Source: Gammaproteobacteria bacterium (GTDB taxonomy: Bacteria; Pseudomonadota; Gammaproteobacteria; Legionellales; Legionellaceae). Taken from it: DNA of 35,376 nt. Made by a program: the position numbers and the translations under genes. Below are positions 1 to 6,119 of this stretch, in pieces; position 1 is the stretch's first letter, and every line of letters starts with the position of its first letter. The notes below the pieces were generated by a model. The model was not told the DNA's origin. It searched no databases and saw nothing but the letters and a program-made list of their open reading frames with translations. Where the stretch lies: NCBI GenBank assembly GCA_026399205.1, contig JAPLRL010000064.1, forward strand, positions 1 to 35,376. Reading direction: 5' to 3'.

Positions 1-1
1 C

Positions 2-27
2 GAAGGGGCCTCATTGCCGGCCCCTTC
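2..27. terminator. GC-rich hairpin, possible terminator
   Basis: A 9-bp perfect stem (GAAGGGGCC / GGCCCCTTC) with an 8-nt loop sits at the left edge of the window. No T-tract follows on the + strand, and the minus-strand downstream side is cut off by the window edge. It could be the terminator of a gene to the left, or another dispersed hairpin. Confidence 0.3.
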
Positions 28-57
28 ACCCCGCTAGGGTATTTATAGAGGATATTT

Positions 58-171
58 ATGTTAACAATGTCTCTGTTCGGTAACATGATTTATGAGGCAA
101 CGAAAAGTCGTTCGGTAACATTTACTTTTGATGCAACAGGCGACAGAATTTTTCAGCGAGTTGCCTCATAA
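58..171 (+). CDS. possible 37-residue small ORF
   Basis: An ATG with a good ribosome binding site (AGAGG at 47-51, 6-nt spacing) opens a 37-codon frame ending at TAA 169-171, directly before the inverted-repeat element at 173. The product is not recognised. The frame carries a 12-bp direct repeat (GTTCGGTAACAT at 75-86 and 110-121) and a perfect 12-bp inverted repeat (90-101 / 160-171), so it may be structured or repetitive DNA rather than a gene. Only the binding site and intact frame support coding. Confidence 0.25.
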   Translation: MLTMSLFGNMIYEATKSRSVTFTFDATGDRIFQRVAS

Positions 172-278
172 CTAGGGCGCGTTTACATTTGCTCCCAAAC
201 GCCGTCGTCCCGCGGCTTGTCCGCGGGATCCAGTTAAACAGATGTCTTCTAAAATCGTATAGCCATATAAGAGCAAAC

Positions 279-392
279 GTAACTCCCCAGGTACACGTCA
301 TCCTGAGCGCCAGCGAAGGATCCCCCCTAGCTAGCAATGTGCTAATTAGCAGGAGATCCTTCGCTGGCGCTCAGGATGACGTGGGGAGTTAC
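279..392. mobile_element. 114-bp family A palindromic element with 8-bp target duplication
   Basis: The ends are GTAACTCCCCAGG and GGGGAGTTAC. Inside, the arms GTCATCCTGAGCGCCAGCGA and their complement form a long hairpin. The direct repeat GAGCAAAC occurs at 271-278 and again at 393-400, exactly abutting both ends, which is the footprint of transposition with 8-bp target duplication. A copy differing at about eight positions lies at 32973-33086. There is no coding capacity, so this is a MITE-like element. The 8-bp duplication and GTA-type ends fit IS66-family transposition (inference), and an IS66 fragment lies at the right end of the window. Confidence 0.85.
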
Positions 393-464
393 GAGCAAAC
401 TCGTAAAATTGCGTTAGCAATGGCTTGTGCATACCTGTGGTTGCCAATGTAGAAATTTGATATC

Positions 465-689
465 TTGCAGCAAAGTCCAATCACGGAAGAACACAAAAAC
501 AAGCTAATTCCTGGATTTACAGCGCAATACAATGTCCATATGTTGGTTTACTATGAAACTCATCAAACCATCATGGAAGCCGCACGACGTGAGAGGCGCT
601 TTAAAAACTGGTGTCGACAATGGAAATTAAACTTGATCGAGCAGGTTAATCCAACATGGCGTGATTTATATGACGAAATTTGTACATAG
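465..689 (+). pseudogene. GIY-YIG nuclease, 5'-truncated remnant
   Basis: The frame encodes about 60 recognisable residues of the second half of a small GIY-YIG endonuclease (YhbQ/UvrC-N type): EHKNKLIPGF, YNVHMLVYYE, an R-R-E-R-RFKNW stretch, and the closing NPTWRDLYDEI. The GIY and YIG motifs and the catalytic Arg region are absent, and no true start exists; the first in-frame start-like codon is a TTG without a binding site. It lies inside the 60-bp inverted-repeat element. A second remnant of the same family is at 34973-35188, so these nuclease genes recur with the repeats. It is not expected to be functional. Confidence 0.75.
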
Positions 690-815
690 CCATTTCCTGG
701 ATCCCGCGGACAAGCCGCAGGACGACGGCGTTTGGGAGCAAATGTAAACACGCCCTACTTGGAATTACGGAAGTTGCTGGATTACAGGCTCAGTGCTCTC
801 TTTAGCTAAAGCAGA

Positions 816-2324
816 TTAAGGTATCGCTCCAGGCGCGCCGGGTTGAAGCAAGTCTTCCGCATTAAGTTCGACAACATTTGCCTTTCCATCTTCAATCAGC
901 CGCAATGATGCGGCAAAATCAAGCCCACCGCAGCCCACAACCGCGAGAACGCCCTTGCCGCCAGCCAGCTCGTCGCCTTTATATACAGAAACCAACGAAC
1001 TCTCAAAATCACCGTTAAAACGACCTCCGGAGAAAACTAATTCAAATTGGCTGCCGCTCCTCCAGTTTTCAATCGCAAAGCTTCGTCTGAAAGGTGAGGC
1101 ATTAAAATCTGGGAGCGGGTAAAATGGCCTATTCGGCTCGCAAAATCGCTGTAAAAGCCATAAGACCTCTTTTTGTGCTCCATTCATCTTATGGATCCAA
1201 AATTGGTAGACAGGGTCCCAATTGTGATCATCGTGCGCTTGAGTAATCAACTGAAAATAGCGTCGGTAGACGGTAGGTAGTCGAAACTCAATGTGGTGGT
1301 CGTGATAAGAGACGTCTTCATGAACGTACCGAATGCCCTTGCGAGAAAGCATGAGAGGCTTATTCGTTTCTGGGTGTTTGAGAAGTTTCGCTATCAATTG
1401 ATGATCGCAGTCACTCGAGCGACGTGCTGAGTTATCTATCATGTCAGTGAATAAGGGTTTCAATTGTGCCAAGGATTCTTCATCAACGTTAAGCTGTATG
1501 ACCTGTTGCATCGTCTGATTGGCATAATATAACCCATCATTGTAAAAAATGAGCCCATCTTTATTTTCAAGTAGAGGAATCGATAATGGGGTATCAGGAA
1601 GTGCCGTGCGGTCTATCCATGATTTGATTTCTGAGAAAGGCAATGTCGTTGGGTCTCGGTCTAATTTCACTAAATCAGCGCCACCGCTGTCGATTTCAGC
1701 ATATTGATTTTTACGAACCCTTCCCATTTCTTCTGTCATGTAAGGCATTACCATCCCCATGATTTGACGTTTCATGTCTGCATCACAGATAAAAGTCATG
1801 GCTTGGAAAGTGGAGAGTTTATGATAAGTATCACCTGCTGGGGTGGTGATATGGCGAGCTTTTTCAAAAATAGACCCTGGGTTTTTAGCAACGAGGACCT
1901 TCAAGCCATCTAAATCAGCCTGGACCACGCAAGTTAATAGGTGACGTACGTTTGCGGTTCTAGCAAAAAGACCATGGTGTCTTGAGGATGAAGCGGATAG
2001 TCTCCCTTCGTCTTGAGCAGGTAGGTAATCTGCAACCGCACCCATCACTTCAGGTGGTAATGGCTCAAGGCTACCCCCTGAAGACCGCATGAAATCCTTG
2101 CAGAGGGTCTTCATTTCTATTTCCGTTATTGAAAGATGTTTTGCAAGATAATCATCAACTAAACTTTCAAGCGTTTTTCCCTCAGCCATGAAAAGCTTTT
2201 CCTCTGATGGTGTGAGAGCCGTTATCAATGCACGGTTATCCTTATACTTATTGCTTTTTTCTACATAGCGAACCAGTCGATTGATCGCTGTTTCTAAGCT
2301 AGTCAATTCAGATTTTGTAGGCAT
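816..2324 (-). CDS. putative effector with F-box-like segment
   Basis: This 502-residue protein has no signal peptide or membrane segment. Residues about 89-121 (LPPEVMGAVADYLPAQDE then RLSASSSRHHGLF) resemble an F-box: LP-x-E-V...YLP...L...S+. An ankyrin-like stretch follows (LLTCVVQADLDGLKVLVAKN, ~128-150). The C-terminal half has a conserved-looking block (HKMNGAQKEVLWLLQRFCEP, then PFYPLPDF) of a kind I associate with large Legionella/Coxiella effector-like proteins; this is recollection, not a search. The start is ATG with AAGG seven bases upstream. F-box effectors of Legionella recruit host SCF ubiquitin ligase; that role here is inferred from the motif only. Upstream lies the 152-bp inverted-repeat copy, downstream the 60-bp element. 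It could also be a non-secreted protein with a chance F-box match. Confidence 0.6.
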   Translation of the reverse strand: MPTKSELTSLETAINRLVRYVEKSNKYKDNRALITALTPSEEKLFMAEGKTLESLVDDYLAKHLSITEIEMKTLCKDFMRSSGGSLEPLPPEVMGAVADYLPAQDEGRLSASSSRHHGLFARTANVRHLLTCVVQADLDGLKVLVAKNPGSIFEKARHITTPAGDTYHKLSTFQAMTFICDADMKRQIMGMVMPYMTEEMGRVRKNQYAEIDSGGADLVKLDRDPTTLPFSEIKSWIDRTALPDTPLSIPLLENKDGLIFYNDGLYYANQTMQQVIQLNVDEESLAQLKPLFTDMIDNSARRSSDCDHQLIAKLLKHPETNKPLMLSRKGIRYVHEDVSYHDHHIEFRLPTVYRRYFQLITQAHDDHNWDPVYQFWIHKMNGAQKEVLWLLQRFCEPNRPFYPLPDFNASPFRRSFAIENWRSGSQFELVFSGGRFNGDFESSLVSVYKGDELAGGKGVLAVVGCGGLDFAASLRLIEDGKANVVELNAEDLLQPGAPGAIP

Positions 2325-2356
2325 AGGACACCTTGAGTAGAAAAATTATAAAACAC

Positions 2357-2509
2357 GTAACTCCTCAGGTTGTGGATAAGTTTGTTTTATTAGCACTCAC
2401 AACGAACAAACGTCATCCTGAACGCAGTGAAGGACCTCCTGAATTTGGCTAGATCTTTGTCAAATTGAGATCCTTCGCTACGCTCAGGATAACGTACCTG
2501 GGTAGTTAC
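2357..2509 (+). repeat. 153-bp family A-related repeat, left inverted copy
   Basis: The ends GTAACTCCTCAGG and CCTGGGTAGTTAC form imperfect terminal inverted repeats like those of the 114-bp elements. The inner part holds GTCATCCTGAACG and CGCTCAGGATAAC arms. The reverse complement of nearly the whole unit occurs at 34405-34556 with only a handful of differences. No 8-bp target duplication is seen at either copy (flanks TAAAACAC and ATTAAATA here). It lies in the promoter region of the 816-2324 gene. Confidence 0.85.
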
Positions 2510-2519
2510 ATTAAATATT

Positions 2520-2710
2520 TAATTTGTAGCGGCAAAGTAGAAATGTCCCCTTTTGGCCCCATCCATGAGGTAACCTTAAAAGGTTACCTCATGGATGGGG
2601 GAGCAATTATGCTACAGGGGTTATTAACTATGAGCGCCAAAGAGTTAAAGCGATTAGGGACGTTCCCTAATACCTTTAGGCCATTTTCCCGAATCCCTCT
2701 GGCTTGATCA
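2520..2710 (+). pseudogene. possible transposase 5' fragment with terminal hairpin
   Basis: A stretch resembling an IS end (GCGGCAAAGTAGAAATGTCC, 2530-2549) is followed by a perfect 21-bp inverted repeat with a 2-nt spacer (2557-2577 / 2580-2600). Then comes a short frame encoding LLTMSAKELKRL, which resembles the N-terminus of ISNCY-type transposases (the helix before the helix-turn-helix). The frame loses this similarity after about 15 residues and stops near 2707. I read it as an IS remnant in the nadE upstream region; the family assignment is tentative. Nothing else is recognised in 2510-2782. Confidence 0.35.
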
Positions 2711-2782
2711 CGGGTATATACAAGCTCTAACCCTTGATTTAAGATCATCGCATCAATCAGTCTTTAAAAGACCATCAACCTT

Positions 2783-4384
2783 ATGACATCCTCCATTAAT
2801 ATACTGATCGCCCAAATCAACCCAACGGTCGGAAACATTCATGCAAATGCTGAACAAATCCTCTCCATTATCCATGCCCATGCCCAAGAGCACGATATTA
2901 TTCTTTTTCCAGAACTAGCCCTTTGTGGATACCCACCTGAGGATTTACTCTTCAAAGATGCCTTTCATCAACAAATTGAGTATCAACTTGAGCAAATTAA
3001 ACAAGCAACCCCGGATTGCCATGTGATCATTGGACACCCCGAGCGTCATCCACAGGCTTTATTTAATGCAGCAAGCGTTTTTTATCAAGGGAAAAAACTC
3101 GCACACTACCATAAACAAGAACTCCCCAATGACGGGGTATTTGATGAAAAACGCTATTTTACTTCGGGCGAAAAACGTCCTTGCATCTTAACGATTAAAG
3201 GCATGCGCTTTGGGGTTTGTATTTGTGAAGATATCTGGCAACGCGGTCCCATCAAACAATTAGAACAGGCCGATATTCAATGCCTGTTATCGCTGAATGC
3301 GTCGCCATATGATACTCGCAAATATCAGCAAAGACGTACGCTCTTGAATACCTTGACGAAAAAAGGGTTTGCTGTTGTGTATGCTAATTTAGTTGGCGGT
3401 CAAGATGAGCTAGTTTTTGATGGGCAATCGCTTGTTTTGAGTGCGGAGGGGGAAGTGCTGGCTCATGCGGCGGCTTTTGAGTCTGAAGTGTTGAGTTTGT
3501 CGCTACCCCTCCGAGAGAGTAGGTTGGGCCAAGGCCCAACCTACTCTCTCGAGCCAGATGCCCCCACCCTTCTCTACAACGCCCTCGTCATGGCAACCCG
3601 TGATTATCTTTCTAAAAAACATTTTAAAGGTGCACTCATCGGCCTATCAGGCGGTATCGACTCTGCCTTAACGCTCGCAATCGCCTGCGACGCCTTAGGT
3701 GCGGCCAATGTCACTGCAGTTAAAATGCCGTCTTGTTATACACAGCCTATGAGCATAGAAGATGCTGATTTTCAAATTCATGCGCTGCAAGTCAATCATC
3801 ATACCCTATCGATTGACCCCATCTACCAAACGTATTTAACCACACTGCACCCCGCTTTTGGCAAGCGGGCACCTGATGTCACTGAAGAAAATATTCAAGC
3901 GCGCATCAGAGGCATGCTGCTCATGGCACTCTCCAATAAAGAGCATCTGTTGGTTTTGACGACAACCAATAAAAGCGAGCTCGCAATGGGGTATGGCACG
4001 CTCTATGGTGACATGGCGGGTGGCTTTGCGGTATTAAAAGATGTGTATAAAACTGAGGTGTATGCGTTGGCGCGTTATCGAAATAGCCTTAACCTCATTA
4101 TCCCAGAGCGCGTATTTACTCGGCCACCCTCAGCTGAGCTTGCTCCCAATCAAACTGATCAAGATACCTTACCGCCGTATGAGCGCTTAGATCCGCTGAT
4201 CCGCGCTTATGTTGAGCAAAATCAAACTCTACAGCAACTGATTGAACAAGGGTTTAGCGCTGAAGAGGTGCATTTTGTGATCAGTCGGATTCATTCGCAA
4301 GAATATAAAAGAAAGCAGGCACCCGTGGGGCCTAAATTAACGCCATGTGCATTTGGGAGAGATTGGCGGTTTCCGATTGCGTAG
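2783..4384 (+). CDS. nadE: glutamine-dependent NAD+ synthetase
   Basis: NadE converts nicotinate adenine dinucleotide to NAD+ with ATP, using ammonia from glutamine. The 533 residues comprise an N-terminal nitrilase-fold glutaminase and a C-terminal synthetase. The glutaminase triad is visible: Glu44 (FPELALCGYPPEDLLF), Lys111 (YHKQELPN) and Cys148 (CICEDIW). The synthetase ATP-binding loop GLSGGIDSALT lies near residue 288. Residues ~244-257 (RESRLGQGPTYSLE) are encoded by a perfect 40-bp palindrome that lies in the linker between the two domains; the frame is kept, so the enzyme is probably active. The ATG start has no strong ribosome binding site. It is convergent with gltX and monocistronic. 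Confidence 0.95.
   Translation: MTSSINILIAQINPTVGNIHANAEQILSIIHAHAQEHDIILFPELALCGYPPEDLLFKDAFHQQIEYQLEQIKQATPDCHVIIGHPERHPQALFNAASVFYQGKKLAHYHKQELPNDGVFDEKRYFTSGEKRPCILTIKGMRFGVCICEDIWQRGPIKQLEQADIQCLLSLNASPYDTRKYQQRRTLLNTLTKKGFAVVYANLVGGQDELVFDGQSLVLSAEGEVLAHAAAFESEVLSLSLPLRESRLGQGPTYSLEPDAPTLLYNALVMATRDYLSKKHFKGALIGLSGGIDSALTLAIACDALGAANVTAVKMPSCYTQPMSIEDADFQIHALQVNHHTLSIDPIYQTYLTTLHPAFGKRAPDVTEENIQARIRGMLLMALSNKEHLLVLTTTNKSELAMGYGTLYGDMAGGFAVLKDVYKTEVYALARYRNSLNLIIPERVFTRPPSAELAPNQTDQDTLPPYERLDPLIRAYVEQNQTLQQLIEQGFSAEEVHFVISRIHSQEYKRKQAPVGPKLTPCAFGRDWRFPIA
3512..3551. repeat. family B palindrome inside nadE
   Basis: This is a perfect palindrome with 19-bp arms (CGAGAGAGTAGGTTGGGCC and its complement) around a 2-nt centre AA. 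It is read in frame within nadE, coding RESRLGQGPTYSLE, at the glutaminase-synthetase linker. The same TAGGTTGGGCC core appears twice in smrB at 18084-18139 and encodes the same RLG-x-GPT peptide. Confidence 0.9.
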
Positions 4385-4445
4385 ATTCGATGTAGGGGGA
4401 ATGTTGGAACAATGCTGGGTTGATGCTAGGCGATGCTGGGTCAGT

Positions 4446-4519
4446 GTAGGGTGGGCAAAGGAGCCTTCCGATGAACTCATCGATTACTGCAAGCTTTCAG
4501 GGCGACGTGCCCACCCTAC
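4446..4519. repeat. family D hairpin between nadE and gltX
   Basis: The arms GTAGGGTGGGCAAAGGAGCC and GGCGACGTGCCCACCCTAC are imperfect complements separated by ~35 bp. It lies between the convergent 3' ends of nadE and gltX, so it may act as a bidirectional terminator, although no T-tract is seen. Related units are at 10722, 20734 and 26648. Confidence 0.75.
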
Positions 4520-4547
4520 ATCGACCCAGCATTGAACCACAACATCC

Positions 4548-5936
4548 CTACAATTCCGCGATCACCCGCCGTAACCTCTCCACCGTCCAAGCCTTTCCAA
4601 TCAAACAGAGTGTTTCATCAATCGACGGTGACTGCGTTCCACCGGTTACGACGACGCGTAAAGGTTGTGCCACTTTTCCCATCCCCAGCCCACAGGCTTC
4701 ACAAACATCCATAATCGCCTGATGGATAGGTTCTTTTTGCCAGTCAGACATCGCTTCAAAACACTGTAATAGCTTTGAAAAGGGCTCGATTAATCCTGCA
4801 TGAAAGAGTTTTTTTACCGCTTCCTCATCAAATATCACTTGATCTTGAATATAACAGCGGCTCGATTCTGCTAACTCGCGCATGGTTTTAGCCCGTCCCG
4901 CTAAGGCTTGAATCACGGCCCCTAAATCACGTTGTTTATCATAATCAATATTCAGCTGTTGCAACTGCCAAACTAAGGTGGGTATTAACTCAGAAGGTAA
5001 CATGCTTTTGAGGTAATGCTGGTTCAACCAGGTTAATTTATCGTAATTAAAGCAGGCGGGGCTCCGACTTACATGCTCAAAATTAAAATAACTCGCCATC
5101 TCTTGTAAACTAAAAATTTCTTGATCTTGATGAGACCACCCTAAACGCACTAAATAATTTAATAAGGCTTCAGGTAAATACCCAGCTTCACGAAATTCCA
5201 GTACGTTCACTGCGCCATGTCGTTTAGATAAGCGTTTTCCATCATCTCCCAAAATCATAGGAAGATGCGCAAACTGAGGAATCGTCCACCCCAATGCCTC
5301 ATAAAGATGAATCTGACGCGGCGTGTTATTAATATGGTCATCCCCACGAATCACATGGGTAATTTGCATATCTGCATCATCAACCACCACCGCAAAATTA
5401 TAAGTGGCCACACCATCTGAGCGCATTAAGACCAAATCATCTAATTCGGTATTGGCAACCGTAATATCGCCATACACCAAATCTGTGAACGTGACATGCC
5501 CCGACTCTGGACTTTTTAAACGAATCACACAAGGTGTCGTGGTTGATGCTAGCTGTTGATGTCGACAATGACCATCGTAGCGAGGTTTTTCTTTTTTCGA
5601 CAACTGATCGCTTCTCAAGGCCTCCAAGCGTTCTTTCGTACACACACAGCGATAAGCCTTGCCGGTGTCTAATAGCTGATTCACAACTGTTTCATACCGC
5701 TCATGGCGCTGACTTTGATAAATGGGAGCTTCATCCGCGTGCAGTCCTAACCAATCCATGGCTTCAATAATGGCATCTGCGTGTGCTTGAGTTGAGCGGG
5801 TTTGATCTGTGTCTTCTATTCTTAAAATAAAGGTCCCACCCTGCGCTTTCGCAAACAAATACGAAAACAAAGCAGTTCTCACACTCCCAACATGTAAATT
5901 TCCTGTGGGACTTGGCGCAAAACGCGTTTTAATCAC
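4548..5936 (-). CDS. gltX: glutamyl-tRNA synthetase
   Basis: This class I aminoacyl-tRNA synthetase charges tRNA-Glu. KTRFAPSPTGNLHVGS at the very N-terminus carries the HIGH motif (HVGS), and KRLSKRHG near residue 235 is the KMSKS loop. Length from the chosen start is 462 residues, usual for bacterial GltX. I chose GTG at 5936 because a perfect GGAGG lies just upstream and the family begins at this point; the next in-frame codon, ATT at 5933, gives even better spacing and cannot be excluded. A longer TTG start at 5963 would add nine residues not seen in the family. The gene is divergent from letS, with a family A palindrome between the two. Confidence 0.95.
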   Translation of the reverse strand: MIKTRFAPSPTGNLHVGSVRTALFSYLFAKAQGGTFILRIEDTDQTRSTQAHADAIIEAMDWLGLHADEAPIYQSQRHERYETVVNQLLDTGKAYRCVCTKERLEALRSDQLSKKEKPRYDGHCRHQQLASTTTPCVIRLKSPESGHVTFTDLVYGDITVANTELDDLVLMRSDGVATYNFAVVVDDADMQITHVIRGDDHINNTPRQIHLYEALGWTIPQFAHLPMILGDDGKRLSKRHGAVNVLEFREAGYLPEALLNYLVRLGWSHQDQEIFSLQEMASYFNFEHVSRSPACFNYDKLTWLNQHYLKSMLPSELIPTLVWQLQQLNIDYDKQRDLGAVIQALAGRAKTMRELAESSRCYIQDQVIFDEEAVKKLFHAGLIEPFSKLLQCFEAMSDWQKEPIHQAIMDVCEACGLGMGKVAQPLRVVVTGGTQSPSIDETLCLIGKAWTVERLRRVIAEL

Positions 5937-5940
5937 AATT

Positions 5941-5945
5941 CCTCC
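5941..5945 (-). promoter_or_regulatory. ribosome binding site of gltX
   Basis: GGAGG on the minus strand lies 4 nt before GTG 5936 and 7 nt before ATT 5933. It rules out the more upstream TTG and fixes the start near residue V/I of the (V)IKTRFAPSPTG terminus. Confidence 0.75.
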
Positions 5946-6018
5946 ATTGTCAAAACCGGTCAATTCCGCGTATAATATGCAAGAATTTTGACCAAATCAA
6001 GTGTCACGTCACTTTCGA

Positions 6019-6087
6019 CGTCATCCCGAGCGAAGCGAGGGATCTCCTACTACCTGGTGGAGGTCCCTCGCTTCGCTCGGGATGACG
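6019..6087. repeat. family A palindrome in the gltX-letS divergent region
   Basis: The arms CGTCATCCCGAGCGAAGCGA (6019-6038) and their complement (6068-6087) form a stem that continues inward, with a second small hairpin in the loop. It fills most of the space between the two divergent start codons and ends 32 bp before the letS ATG, so it is transcribed in at least one leader or separates the promoters. Unlike the 114-bp copies, no GTAACT ends are found. Confidence 0.85.
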
Positions 6088-6119
6088 TGCCAGGTATCGA
6101 GACCCAATAGAGATTTTCA

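Larger units (their letters stand above)
173..757. mobile_element. 585-bp element bounded by 60-bp inverted repeats
   Basis: The 60-bp arms at 173-232 and 698-757 are reverse complements with two mismatches. Both read TAGGGCG(C/T)GTTTACA from the outside inward and contain a CCGCGG-type inner palindrome. A TA dinucleotide lies at each outer edge, as would follow TA target duplication, although this is too short to be decisive. The interior holds a 5'-truncated GIY-YIG nuclease gene and a later insertion of a 114-bp family A element. No intact transposase is present, so this is a non-autonomous or decayed element. Its mobilising enzyme is not identified. Confidence 0.7.

Noticed and set aside
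2349..2517. 8-bp target duplication around the 153-bp repeat
   Set aside because: The flanks TAAAACAC and ATTAAATA do not match, and the right copy also lacks one; these copies are older or rearranged.
2734..2770. Sigma70 promoter for nadE (TTGATT ... TTTAAA)
   Set aside because: The spacing between the boxes is about 23 bp, too long for a standard promoter.
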